From the NCBI GenBank assembly GCA_963773685.1, contig CAVZBY010000011.1, positions 1,115,194-1,179,193 of the forward strand: a DNA stretch of 64,000 nt, given 5' to 3'. Position numbers and translations under genes: made by a program. How positions within the stretch are numbered: the first letter of the stretch is position 1; each line of letters begins with the position of its first letter. Below the pieces are notes generated by a model. It ran no database searches, was not told where the DNA came from, and saw only the letters and a program-made list of their open reading frames with translations. The stretch is from JALHVH01 sp963773685 (GTDB taxonomy: Bacteria > Acidobacteriota > Aminicenantia > Aminicenantales > Saccharicenantaceae). Positions 28,241 to 37,517 of this stretch are shown piece after piece.

Positions 28241-29446
28241 ATGCCGAAGTCCTTCGATACCGCGATCGTCGGCGGCGGGGCCGCCGGGCTGACCGCCGCC
28301 GTCAGCGCCGCGAGACGGGGCGGTTCCGTCGTCGTTTGCGACCGGATGCCGCGCCTTGGCAAGAAGATCCTCGTTACGGGCGGAGGCCGCTGTAACCTGA
28401 CGAACGACGACCTCTCCCCCGCCGCCTTCACCTCGACCGCCCCGGGCCTCGTCGCTTCCGTCCTCGGCAGGTTCGGAAAGGAGGACATCCGCCGGTTCTT
28501 CAAGGGTCTGGGCCTCGAAACCCGGTCCGAGGGCGGCCGCGTCTTCCCCGCGACCAACCAGGCCTCGTCGGTCCTGAAGGTCCTCGAGATGGAGATCGGG
28601 AGGCTCGGCGTGACGGTCGAGCTTGGCTTCGAAGTGGCCCGTGTCGGACACTCGGGCACGTCGTTTTCCGTCGAAGGGAGGGACGGCCGGCGGCTCGCGG
28701 CACGCTCCGTCGTTCTGGCGGGAGGCGGGCTATCCTATCCCGCTCTGGGCTCGAACGGGAGTGTTTATGAGCTGGCCGGGCGATTCGAACACCACCTCGT
28801 TGCCCCCGTTCCCAGCGCGGTGCCCGTCCTCGCCAAGGACCGGATGTGCCACTTCCTCCAGGGCCAGAGGGTCGTTGCCGCCGCGGCTGCGCTCCTCGGC
28901 GGGAAGTCCGCCGCTCGGGCCGAGGGAGAGGTCCTGTTCACCCAATACGGGCTCTCCGGGACGGCCGTCCTCGACGTCAGCGAAGTCCTTTCGATCGCCA
29001 TCCACAGGGAGGGCCGCGCGGATACCGCCCTCATCCTCGACCTCGTTCCCTTTCTCAGCGAAGTGGCGTTGACCTCCGAGTTCCTGCGGCGTATCGAGGC
29101 CGGATGGCCTGTCCCCGACCTGGCGGCCGGGATCCTGCCGGAAAAGTTCGTTCCCGTCATATCCTCGATGGCGGCCGGGCCCGGCCCGGGCGGCATCGCC
29201 GGGACGCTCGCCGCCGGGCTCAAGGCGAAACGGTTCGCCGTTACGGGGACCAGGGGCTGGAATGAGGCGGAATTCACGAGCGGCGGCGTGGACGCCCGGG
29301 AAGTCGATCCCCGGACGCTCGAATCGAAGCTCCGGCCGGGCCTTTTCCTGGCCGGAGAGATGTTGGACGTTCAGGGAGGCCGGGGCGGATACAATCTCGC
29401 CTGGGCCTGGGCTTCCGGCCACGTCGCCGGGCAAGCCGGGCATTAG
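28241..29446 (+). CDS. NAD(P)/FAD-dependent oxidoreductase, BaiN/HI0933 family
   Basis: 401 residues. Dinucleotide-binding motif IVGGGAAGLTAAVSAARRG at the N-terminus, then the family hallmark GKKILVTGGGRCNLTND, a middle FAD segment (VVLAGGGLSYPALGSNG) and the C-terminal RGWNEAEFTSGGV and AGEMLDVQGGRGGYNLAWAW. Cytosolic flavoprotein of the YhiN type, whose physiological substrate is mostly undefined; related BaiN acts on bile-acid steroids, but that function should not be transferred. No ribosome site stands out before the ATG at 28241. It converges on the coiled-coil gene with a 20-base gap. Confidence 0.85.
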   Translation: MPKSFDTAIVGGGAAGLTAAVSAARRGGSVVVCDRMPRLGKKILVTGGGRCNLTNDDLSPAAFTSTAPGLVASVLGRFGKEDIRRFFKGLGLETRSEGGRVFPATNQASSVLKVLEMEIGRLGVTVELGFEVARVGHSGTSFSVEGRDGRRLAARSVVLAGGGLSYPALGSNGSVYELAGRFEHHLVAPVPSAVPVLAKDRMCHFLQGQRVVAAAAALLGGKSAARAEGEVLFTQYGLSGTAVLDVSEVLSIAIHREGRADTALILDLVPFLSEVALTSEFLRRIEAGWPVPDLAAGILPEKFVPVISSMAAGPGPGGIAGTLAAGLKAKRFAVTGTRGWNEAEFTSGGVDAREVDPRTLESKLRPGLFLAGEMLDVQGGRGGYNLAWAWASGHVAGQAGH

Positions 29447-29466
29447 TCCGGCCAGGGACCGCCGGC

Positions 29467-30549
29467 TCAGACGGCTTCGTGGAGTTGTTCGAGGATGGCC
29501 TTCCCGTAGGTTCCCGTGTCGGCCTGCCTCGGGGACAGGGCCGATCTCAGGGCTTCGATCCGGCCGTCAAAGGAATCCAGGTCGCTCGGGTCGCTCCAGT
29601 TGCCGGTGTTCAGGATCTCCCGGATATCCGCGAGCGTCGGGATGTTCAGGATGTCGACGGTGGGTAGAGGCAGATCACAGGTATCCGCCTCACAGAGCTC
29701 GACCGCCTTAGCCACGAGCTTCCTCAGGGATTCCTGCAGGCCCAAAATATCCCTCTTGACGTAGTACTGCTCCTTGGCCGATTTGGTCCCGGCGAGCCGT
29801 TCCTGCAGGATCCGGGCCTCCCCGATGAAACGGCCGGCCTCTTCGAGAACGGACCCCCCGTCGAGGACCGCGTAATCCCCGTTCCGATACACCCGGAAGG
29901 CGCCGACCTCAGGGAGAGTCTCGGTCGTCAGGCGGAGTTCCAGGATCCTGGAAACGGCCTCGGTGTCGACCCCGTTCCCACCGGCGCCGGGCGCGGGCGG
30001 GGCGTCTGCAAAGCGCTCATCGGCGTCCAGGGCCATCAGGCCTTCGCGATATCTGGAAAGCTTCTTCAAGGCCTCTTCCAGATCATTCCCGATCCCGCTT
30101 TGAATCATGGTCTCGACGGGCGGCACGCTCAATCCGTACCGGCTCTCGAGCTCCGACCGGAGGCGGACCGATTCCTCCCCCGCCTTACGGACGATGTCGT
30201 CGATCTCCCGGCCGAGCTCGTCCGCGTTCCGGCATTCCTCGCCGATCTTATCGGCCAGCCGCCTGACCATGATGCGGCAGTGGCCCGCCTGCTCGAGGTG
30301 CTTCCCGATCCGCTCCCGGACGCCCCTGGTCGCGGTATCCACGTCCGCCATCATGGTCTGGTGACGGGCGAGGGCCTCGCGCCCCCTCGCGAATTCCTGC
30401 TCCAGCTCGAGGGTCCTCTGCCGCGCCTTCTCTTTTTCCTGGTCGATGGCCTCGGCGAGAGACCGCTCGATGTCGCTCTTCTTCTGCGCGAGCAGGTCCT
30501 CGATGCATCGCTCGAGCTCTTGTTCGGTTCCGTGCTCCGTTTCTGTCAT
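29467..30549 (-). CDS. Cytoplasmic coiled-coil protein of unknown function
   Basis: 360 residues without signal or membrane segment. Residues about 10-150 are strongly helical and charged, with heptad character (SLAEAIDQEKEKARQRTLEL). A Pro/Gly-rich hinge (APPAPGAGG) is followed by a second mixed region with a possible binding fold (FRVYRNGDYAVLDGGSVLEE). The frame ends at 29467. A PilZ gene lies directly upstream on the same strand (42 bases), so the two are probably one transcript, and the coiled-coil protein may work in c-di-GMP-linked surface behaviour. I do not recognise a family. Confidence 0.65.
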   Translation of the reverse strand: MTETEHGTEQELERCIEDLLAQKKSDIERSLAEAIDQEKEKARQRTLELEQEFARGREALARHQTMMADVDTATRGVRERIGKHLEQAGHCRIMVRRLADKIGEECRNADELGREIDDIVRKAGEESVRLRSELESRYGLSVPPVETMIQSGIGNDLEEALKKLSRYREGLMALDADERFADAPPAPGAGGNGVDTEAVSRILELRLTTETLPEVGAFRVYRNGDYAVLDGGSVLEEAGRFIGEARILQERLAGTKSAKEQYYVKRDILGLQESLRKLVAKAVELCEADTCDLPLPTVDILNIPTLADIREILNTGNWSDPSDLDSFDGRIEALRSALSPRQADTGTYGKAILEQLHEAV

Positions 30550-30591
30550 CGTTCTTCTCCCGTTCCTTTTTTCGCCGTTCCCCGCCTCCGG

Positions 30592-30972
30592 TCAGCGGTG
30601 GATGACCGTGGGGACGCCCGGCGCCTTCCGGAAAAGATGGTTGATGAGGGACATGACACTGCCCGGGATCTCGTGCAGGAACTCGATGCCCGCCTCGAAA
30701 AGCCCCGGCTCGATCTCCTGGACCCATCGGACCCGCCCGTGGATCCTGATGACCTGACGGGACTTGGAAAGGGTGATGGTCAGGGTGAGCTCGACGCCCG
30801 TTTCGAGGGGCCTGTCGGTCTGAACCCTGACCCCGCCCAGGGACAGGTCCCTGGTGAAGGCGTCGAACGCTTCGATCCCCGCGCTGCCGTGCGTCCCGTT
30901 CGTCTCGATGACGACGCGGTTCTCCTCGAGGATCCTGGCGTCGCGTCTTCGTTCTTTCATGTTCATCCCCAT
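30592..30972 (-). CDS. PilZ domain protein (c-di-GMP receptor)
   Basis: About 126 residues. The N-terminal basic box ERRRDAR and the downstream DLSLGGVRV match the two c-di-GMP-binding motifs of PilZ (RxxxR and D/NxSxxG), followed by the six-stranded barrel (GVELTLTITLSKSRQVIRIH, GRVRWVQE, GLFEAGIEF). Single-domain PilZ proteins act as adaptors for motility, exopolysaccharide or secretion. The start is unsure: ATGs at 30972, 30966 and 30960 are all possible, and a TTG at 31011 is unlikely. Upstream of the coiled-coil gene in the same direction. Confidence 0.78.
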   Translation of the reverse strand: MGMNMKERRRDARILEENRVVIETNGTHGSAGIEAFDAFTRDLSLGGVRVQTDRPLETGVELTLTITLSKSRQVIRIHGRVRWVQEIEPGLFEAGIEFLHEIPGSVMSLINHLFRKAPGVPTVIHR

Positions 30973-31168
30973 CGTCGGTATCAGGATGCGCCCAGCCCCG
31001 AAAAGGGTCAATCACCGGGGGGGATGATAGGGAGGGGGATATTTATCCATCCGGCCTCACCCCAAAGGGGGACCGCCATCGATGGGAAATCCGAGTTCCG
31101 GGGCGAACGGGCGCGGGCGGGCCGCTTCCCGGGCAATAGCCCTCCGCGGAATCCTCCGTCCGGGGACC

Positions 31169-32457
31169 CTACAGGACGATCTTCTTCTTCCCCCAGCGGA
31201 GCTTCATCGTCAGGACCCTGTCCGTCGAGAAGATCCGGGCCGCGATGACGACCAGGACGAGGAAGACGACGGCCATGTAGAGAATCCCGTAAAAGACCGC
31301 CGAAATGTGGCCCAGCATGATGTTCGGCGTGGCCAGGAACGGATGGGAGAACGGGATGGCCATGATGAGGACCTTGACGGGCAGGGGCAGGGAATTGATA
31401 TCGGCGAAGAAGGACAGGAGATAGGGGATGAAGATCATCAGCATGATCGGGAGCATCAGGCTCTGGGCGCTCCGGAAGTCCTCGGCCAGGACGCCGAGGA
31501 TGGTGGCCATGGCCAGGCCGCAGAGGATGAGCAAGGAAAAGCGAGATGCCGAGGAGGAGATAGCCGTTCCCGGTCAGGGTCAGCCCGAGTTGCTTGATGA
31601 CGGCGGTCGACCGAGGCGCTCGCCCGGACGTCACCCATCATGCCGCTCATGTAGGATTTCATGCCGACCATGTAGATGACCGCCGAGAGGAGCCCGACGA
31701 TGCCCGCGGCCAGCATCTTGGCCGCGACGATGGACGTCCGCGGGAATCGGGACCGTCAACAGGGTCTCCAGGGTCTTGTTCTGCTTCTCCATGGCGATGG
31801 CCGAGATGACCATCTGGGAGGAATACATGATGATCATCATCAGGATGATCGGGACAGGAACACGCACTGGGAATAGACGATGCCCGAGATGGCCGCGGCC
31901 GAGCCTTCGGCCATCTGGTCGTTGACGAGCACGAAGTCGCGGGTCTTGATGGGGCTCTTGAGGACGTCCGGCGACACGTCGGGGACCTTGTTCCTGAGGA
32001 CGCTGTCGGAGAGATACTTGTTCGTCGCCGCGATGACGGCCTTGAGGATCTCGGACTTCCGGATGCCGCCGATGGAGAAGCTCCTGAGGAAGGTGTAGGT
32101 GGCGATCTCCTTCTGTTCGAACCGGGCCACGGCCTCGCCGAATCCCTGCGGGATGATGAGGAGAAGATAGGTGTCCCCGAGCTTGGCGGCCCCGACCGCC
32201 GCCTCGGGGTCCTTCTCCCGGCTCCATTCGATGGAAAAATTGGCGGCCTTCAGGCCGGCCGCGAGCCCCTGGGAGAGCTCGGAGCCGTCGAGGTCCATGA
32301 CCGAGATCTTCTGCGTCGCGGCGGCCTTCTTCATCTCCGTCTTGGCCATTTGGCCGACGAAATAGAAGATGGCCATCATCATGACCAGGGACACGACGAG
32401 CTGTTTGTTGATGAGCTCCTTGATTTCTTTGAGGAGAAGATTGGAGAATTTCTTCAT
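31169..32457 (-). CDS. ABC-2 type transporter permease, four frameshifts
   Basis: NatB-like exporter permease rebuilt from five frame segments: MKKFSNLLLKEIKELINKQL (start 32457) to about 31857, then PIILMMIIMYSSQMVISAIA, then AAGIVGLLSAVIYMVGMKSY, then TAVIKQLGLTLTGNGYLLLG, then LILCGLAMATILGVLAEDF to KKKIVL. Each segment matches the next in family order, so the gene is continuous in descent; net length is about 429 codons. One shift is a missing base (near 31857) and three are extra bases (near 31740, 31612 and 31532). Either the region has poor sequence or this is a decaying gene. The first ATG overlaps the end of the ATPase gene (ATGA), so they form a pair. Substrate unknown. Confidence 0.75.
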
Positions 32458-33177
32458 CTGAGGGCGCTCCTGAAGACGACCTCCAGATTGGCCGCCTCGT
32501 ACTTATCCTTCAAGTCCCTGCGATGTCCCCGCGTCGAGGATCCGTCCCTTGTCGATCAGGGCCACCCGGTCCGACAGGAACTCGATCTCCAGCATGTTGT
32601 GGGAGGAGAGAAGGATCGAGATTCCTTCCCGGGCGAACCTCTTGATGATCTCGCGGACTTCGAGCGAGTTGATGACGTCGAGCCCCGAAGTCGGCTCGTC
32701 CAGGATGACCAGGGCGGGCTTGGTCATCAGGGCCCGGGCCAGGAGGAGCTTGCGGACCATGCCCTTGCTGTAGGTCCCGACCTTGTCCTTGAGGCGCGGC
32801 CCCAGCTCGGCGATGCTCTCGGCCCGGCTCAGGAATTCGTCGAGTTCGGCGGCCGACCCGGCATAGAACTTCGCCATGAAGCGGAGATAATCCATCCCCT
32901 TGAGGTGCCGGTAGGCGCCGGCCTCTTCGGGCAGGTAGCTGATCCCCTCCCGGAACTTTTCGGGGTCCTTCTTCAGATCGTGCCCGAGGAACGTGACCTT
33001 GCCCTCGGTCACGGTGAGAAGCGTCGAAACGATCCGCAGTGTCGTCGTCTTCCCCGCCCCGTTCGGCCCGATGAGGGCGAAGACCTCGCCCTTCTGGACC
33101 TCGAAATCGATGCCCTTGAGGGCCTCGAAGCTGCCGTAGCGCTTCTTCAGCCCTTCGACTTGGAGAACGGCGGTCAT
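32454..33177 (-). CDS. ABC transporter ATP-binding protein, NatA-like, one frameshift near the end
   Basis: About 240 residues. Walker A GPNGAGKTT, a signature of the exporter type (YSKGMVRKLLLARAL), Walker B ALVILDEPTSGLD and the switch His in LSSHNMLE. The annotated frame stops early (GTSQGLEG), but one base earlier the chain goes on as DLKDKYEAANLEVVFRSALR and overlaps the permease start, which is the expected end for the family, so an extra G in a GGG run near 32515 is inferred. The start at 33177 has AAGGAGG six bases upstream. Partner of the ABC-2 permease. Confidence 0.85.
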
Positions 33178-33224
33178 TCCAGCCTCCTTGATATCGCCCT
33201 GTTATATCACGAACCGGGGCCCGT

Positions 33225-36200
33225 TCATAGAGCCGCGAGGTTGGCCTCGACGAGCTCGATCTCGGCCTTGAGGTCGGCGGCCTTCTGCCGCTCCTTGGCG
33301 ACGACATCGGCGGGCGCGCGCCCCACGAAACCTTCGTTCGCGAGGCGCCCCTCGATCTTTCCCAGGTCCTCGACGAGCTTCAGGCGCCGGGACTCCAGCC
33401 TTTCCCGTTCCTTCGCCGGGTCGACGACGCCGGCCAGGTAGAGCTCGATGTCGCCCACGACATGGGAGGCCGCGGTCGCCGGACGGGCCATGTCGGCCGC
33501 GACGTCGAGCGATTCCAGGGCGGCCATGTGGACGACGAGGGGCTTCATGCGGGTCAGGATCTCCGCCGGGGATCCGGAAGCCTTGGCGAACGCGGCGAGC
33601 CTTCGGCTCGGCGGGATATGGTGCACGGCCCGGATGTCCCGGATGGCCCGGACGAGGTCCTGGGCGAGCGCGAAGTTCGCCTCGAGGGCGTCGTCCTCCC
33701 GCATCGGGGCGGGCGCCGGCCATGGGGCCGTGATCAGCAGGGGCGCCGGACGGAGCGGGCTCAGGAGCCCGCGCACGGGGCATTGCGCGTTCAGGCGCTC
33801 CCAGAGCACCTCGGTGATGAAGGGAACGAAGGGATGGAACAGGCGCAGGGTGTGGTCCAGGGCGAAGGCCAGGACCGAGCGGGCGACCGGGGCCGCCGCC
33901 TCGTCCTTGAGCCGGGGCTTGATGATCTCGAGGTACCAGTCGCAGAGCTCGGACCAGAAGAATTCCCTGGCCGCGCCGATGGCCGCGGACGGATTGTAGG
34001 CGGCGAGCTCGTCGGTGACCCTCCGCGTGACCCGGGACAGCCGGGACAGGATCCAGCGGTCCTCCTCCTCGAGGCTCGCAGTCTCGATGGAGACGAAGCC
34101 GTGCTCGCCGAGGTTCATCAGGGCGAACCGGGCCGCGTTCCAGAGCTTGGTGCAGAAGGCCCTCCCGAGCTCGAAGCGCTCGCTGATGATCTTGGCCATC
34201 GGGATGTCGGCCATCGTCCCCAGGACGTCGAATTCCTTGCCCGTCTTCGGATCGAGGTACGTGAAGATGGACCGGCCGTGCTTGGCCGTCGCCAGGTCCA
34301 CAAGCTCCCCGGTGTAGGGAGATATGGCCTGGACGGGAAGGCGGATGTCCTGGGTCCCCGTCTGCATGTCGCAGATGACGTAGCGCATGGCGTCGGCGCC
34401 GTATTTCTCGATGATGTCTTCCGGGTCGATGCCGTTGCCCTTGCTCTTGCTCATCCGCTCGCCCTTGCCGTCCTGGATGTTGGCGTGGATGAAGCCGTCG
34501 GTGAACGGGACGTCGCCGAGGAGGTAGAGGCCCATGATCTGCATCCGGGCGACCCACAGGGTGATGATGTCCCGGGCCGTGACCAGGCAGGATCCCGGAT
34601 AGTAATAGCTCAGGCAGTCCTCGCCCCCGTCGACGCGGCCGAGCGGGCGCTGGCCGGGATCGAGCTCCGCGGTGGCGGGGTCGGGCCAGCCGAGGGTGCT
34701 GAACGGCCAGAGGGCCGAGCTGAACCACGTGTCGAGGACGTCGGGGTCCTGGACGAGGCCGGCGGCCTCGAGGCGCGCCGCGTATTCCCGTTCGGCGTCG
34801 TCGTCCCTGAGGGAAACCAGAAGATCATAGGTCTGACCGCTCTTCAGCTGGTCCCGGCCGGACAGAGGATACAGCCGGCCTTCGGCGTCGGCGATCCAGG
34901 CATGCAGACCAGGAGCCTCGGGCCCCGGCAGGGCGGCCGCGGCGCCTTCGATCGCCGCGCCTTCGAGGCTCGCGTGCCAGATGGGGATGCGATGGCCCCA
35001 CCAGAGCTGGCGGCTGATGCACCAGTCGCGCTTCTCGGAGAGCCAGCTGACGTAGGTCCCGGCGTAGCGGGCGTGGTCGGGGTGGAAGACCAGCCGCCTC
35101 CCGCTGGGAGAGCGGTATTCATCGCCGGCGGCGTCGATGGCGGCCTGGGCCAGCCCGGCGGCGCGGAATTCCTTCCCCGTGCCGGCGCCGCAGAGAATGC
35201 CGCCCTCGACGTCGTCCATCCGGACGAACCACTGTTTGGAGATGTAGGGTTCGATAGGGGTCTTCGACCGGTCGGAATGTCCGATCTCGATCTCCCGGTC
35301 CTCGATATCCTCGATGAGCCCCCGGGCCTTGAGGTCGGCGACGACCTTCTTCCGGGCGTCGAAGCGGTCGAGCCCCGCGTACGGCCCGGCGTTGGCGTTG
35401 AGCGTGCCGTCGGGATTCAGGATGTTGATGAGCTCGACGATGTCCCTGTGGCGCTCCAGGACCGCGTAATCGTTGGGGTCGTGGGCCGGGGTGATCTTCA
35501 CGCACCCGGAGCCGAGCGACGGGTCGGCCCATTCGTCGAGGATGAGGGGGATGGGCCTGTCGAGGAGCGGCAGAAGGACCTTCCGGCCGCGGGCGGCCAT
35601 ATCCCGGAGCACGAGGAGTCCCTGGAGGACGGTCTTCCGGCGTTCTTCGATGCGATCCAGGGCGGCCTGAAGCTCGGCCTTTTCTTTCTTCGAGGCCGTC
35701 GCCATTCTTTCCCGGAGGGCGGCCGCCTGATTCTCGAGCTCGCGGCCGGGATTGGGATGGACGGCGACCGCCGTGTCCCCGAGCATCGTCTCGGGGCGCG
35801 TCGTGGCGACCGTCAGGAACTCGGGCTCTCCCGGGCCGGGGTCGATGATGGGGTACTTGATATGCCAGAAATGCCCCTGGACCTTCTCATAGACGATCTC
35901 GTCGTCCGAGACGGCCGTCTGGAGCTGGCAGTCCCAGTTGACCATGCGGTTGCCGCGGTAGATGAGCCCGTCGCGGAAAAGGCGGAAGAACGCCTCCCGG
36001 ACGGCCCGGGCGCAGACGGGATCCATCGTGAAGCGCTGGCGCTTCCAGTCGCAGGAACAGCCCATGCTCTGCTGCTGGCGGATGATGCGCTCCCGGTACT
36101 CGTCCTTCCAGGCCTGGATGCGGGCCACGAGGGCCTCGCGGCCGATGTCGTGGCGCGTCTTTCCCTCGAGCTCGAAGAGCCGCTTCTCGACGACGGCCTG

Positions 36201-36470
36201 GGTGCCGATCCCGGCGTGGTCCGTGCCGGGCATCCAGAGCGTGTTGGCCCCCATCATCCGGTGCCAGCGGATGAGGAGGTCCTGCATGACGTTGTCCATG
36301 GCGTGACCCATGTGGAGCGCGCCGGTGACGTTGGGCAGGGGCATCATGATGACGTAGCGCTCGGCCCGGAGGTCCGGGACGGCGGCGAACGCGTCCGCCG
36401 CGAGCCATCGTTTCGTGACGGGGGCTTCGTGCAGCTTATGGTCGTAGAGCTTCGGCAATTCTTCGAACAT
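33225..36470 (-). CDS. valS: Valine--tRNA ligase
   Basis: 1081 residues, an essential class I aminoacyl-tRNA synthetase that charges tRNA-Val. The HIGH-type motif is GALHMGHAMDN, the KMSKS motif RMSKSKGNGIDPEDI. The editing domain, tRNA-binding anticodon domain and C-terminal coiled coil (PAKERERLESRRLKLVEDLG) are all present. Residues about 240-292 (35595-35750) carry an extra, charged helical stretch (REREN-like, with KKEKAELQAALDRIEERRK) between VHPNPGRE and VLLPLLDRPIPLI, where most ValRS have a short loop. The ATG at 36470 has GAGGAA eight bases upstream; the promoter at 36490-36518 makes the long upstream extension impossible. Good phylogenetic marker. Confidence 0.95.
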   Translation of the reverse strand: MFEELPKLYDHKLHEAPVTKRWLAADAFAAVPDLRAERYVIMMPLPNVTGALHMGHAMDNVMQDLLIRWHRMMGANTLWMPGTDHAGIGTQAVVEKRLFELEGKTRHDIGREALVARIQAWKDEYRERIIRQQQSMGCSCDWKRQRFTMDPVCARAVREAFFRLFRDGLIYRGNRMVNWDCQLQTAVSDDEIVYEKVQGHFWHIKYPIIDPGPGEPEFLTVATTRPETMLGDTAVAVHPNPGRELENQAAALRERMATASKKEKAELQAALDRIEERRKTVLQGLLVLRDMAARGRKVLLPLLDRPIPLILDEWADPSLGSGCVKITPAHDPNDYAVLERHRDIVELINILNPDGTLNANAGPYAGLDRFDARKKVVADLKARGLIEDIEDREIEIGHSDRSKTPIEPYISKQWFVRMDDVEGGILCGAGTGKEFRAAGLAQAAIDAAGDEYRSPSGRRLVFHPDHARYAGTYVSWLSEKRDWCISRQLWWGHRIPIWHASLEGAAIEGAAAALPGPEAPGLHAWIADAEGRLYPLSGRDQLKSGQTYDLLVSLRDDDAEREYAARLEAAGLVQDPDVLDTWFSSALWPFSTLGWPDPATAELDPGQRPLGRVDGGEDCLSYYYPGSCLVTARDIITLWVARMQIMGLYLLGDVPFTDGFIHANIQDGKGERMSKSKGNGIDPEDIIEKYGADAMRYVICDMQTGTQDIRLPVQAISPYTGELVDLATAKHGRSIFTYLDPKTGKEFDVLGTMADIPMAKIISERFELGRAFCTKLWNAARFALMNLGEHGFVSIETASLEEEDRWILSRLSRVTRRVTDELAAYNPSAAIGAAREFFWSELCDWYLEIIKPRLKDEAAAPVARSVLAFALDHTLRLFHPFVPFITEVLWERLNAQCPVRGLLSPLRPAPLLITAPWPAPAPMREDDALEANFALAQDLVRAIRDIRAVHHIPPSRRLAAFAKASGSPAEILTRMKPLVVHMAALESLDVAADMARPATAASHVVGDIELYLAGVVDPAKERERLESRRLKLVEDLGKIEGRLANEGFVGRAPADVVAKERQKAADLKAEIELVEANLAAL

Positions 36471-36489
36471 GACAGTATTCCTCGGCATA

Positions 36490-36518
36490 TTTGTACCATA
36501 TCGACTTCCCCCAGGCAA
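36490..36518 (-). promoter_or_regulatory. Promoter of valS
   Basis: On the minus strand: TTGCCT, 17 bases, TACAAA, with the transcription start expected near 36484, about 14 bases before the ATG. No T-box leader is possible in such a short leader. Confidence 0.55.
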
Positions 36519-36903
36519 ACGCGCCGCGCTTCGGTTCGTTGCGGGATTCCCTTCGAAGGACTCGGGGACATCCGTCCTGAAGACGCGAATTTTCCCGCAT
36601 CGAGTGGCTTGGAGGGGGAACTCGCTTCGCGTTTCGCCGGCTTCCAACGGTCCGGCGGGAAACTCACCGTCCCTGCCTCCCTTTCTCGGGCTGCCGCCAT
36701 GCGACCACGGGGGAACCTCCCCTTGGAGTCCGCAGGTACGAGGCGAACCTGCCGAATCCGCTCCGCTTCGGGGCTGCGCTCTCCCCGTCCTGCGGACGGC
36801 GGAACCGTGCCCGCTCCGCCCCGTCGACGGCTTCCTCCGGGATATCCCCTCCGTCCTTCGGGCGGGAATCCTTTGGCCGCTCGCCCCTCTCGAACATCTC
36901 GCG
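36519..36903. other. GC-rich, stop-free intergenic block between valS and the VOC gene
   Basis: About 385 bases without a convincing gene. Three frames are open by composition. It contains nested inverted repeats, notably GTCCGCAGG (near 36728) pairing with CCTGCGGAC (near 36790), with inner hairpins. It could be a structured RNA, a decayed repeat element or a chance result of high GC. No similarity to REP1 or REP2 is seen. Confidence 0.35.
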
Positions 36904-36909
36904 TATAAT
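36904..36909 (+). promoter_or_regulatory. -10 box of the VOC gene
   Basis: Perfect TATAAT, followed by AAGGAG (36916-36921) and ATG (36928). The close spacing of promoter, ribosome site and start supports translation from 36928. Confidence 0.5.
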
Positions 36910-36927
36910 AGGAGCAAGGAGTCGGAA

Positions 36928-37447
36928 ATGACGCATACATGCAAGTTTTGTTCAATCACCCTGGCTTTGATCCTTAACATAATATCGGCGAGCGGTTGCC
37001 CTGGACCGCGGCTCGGGACCTGAGAAGGTCCTCTTGGCCGGCAATCTGACCGGCCCTCAGCACTTGGGGATTCCCGTCACGGATATCGCGCGGTCGAAGG
37101 AATTCTACGGGCGCCTGGGGTTCCGGGAGGTCATGACCGCCGAGATCCCGGAGGGCACGGGCACCATCAAGGTCGCCATGATGGACCTCAACGGGTTCAT
37201 CATCGAGGTCTATCAATATCCCGCCGAGGATCTGCCGGGCATCCGCTCGCGAACGGACGGGCACATCGATCATATCGCCCTGAACGTCAGGGACGTCGAT
37301 AAGGCCTTTCGGGAGCTGAAGGCCGCCGGTCTCGACGTCCTGGAGAAAGAACCGATATTCCTCCCCTTCTGGGAGAAGGGCGTCCGGTTCTTCAACGTCC
37401 GGGGCCCCGATGGCGAGCGCGTGGAATTCGCCGAGCGCTTGAAGTAA
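36928..37447 (+). CDS. VOC superfamily (glyoxalase-like) protein, possibly a lipoprotein, one frameshift
   Basis: The VOC domain is clear from 37034 on: HLGIPVTDIARSKEFYGRLG, then AMMDLNGFIIEVYQYP, then DHIALNVRDVDKAFRELKAA and VRFFNVRGPDGERVEFAERL, with the metal ligands H, E, H, E in order. The short frame from 36928 reads MTHTCKFCSITLALILNIIS then ASGC, a lipoprotein-type signal, with the good ribosome site and -10 described above. It stops at 37023 in the other frame. One extra base near 36995-37010 would join the two as one secreted VOC protein of about 172 residues. The alternative is a cytosolic protein starting at TTG 37034, 138 residues. The enzymatic role is unknown. Confidence 0.7.
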
Positions 37448-37517
37448 CCATCCGCGCCCCGGCGTGGCCGGCCTCAGGATGCTATAATATCATTAGGATC
37501 TTCGGGGGCGGAGGCGC

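Noticed and set aside
33462..36908. 1148-codon plus-strand frame opposite valS
   Set aside because: Shadow of valS; composition biased and without motifs.
36471..36980. 170-codon N-terminal extension of ValRS, or a T-box leader upstream of valS
   Set aside because: A promoter lies 20-48 bases before the ATG at 36470, the extension is Arg/Gly/Pro-rich without homology, and no T-box consensus is present.
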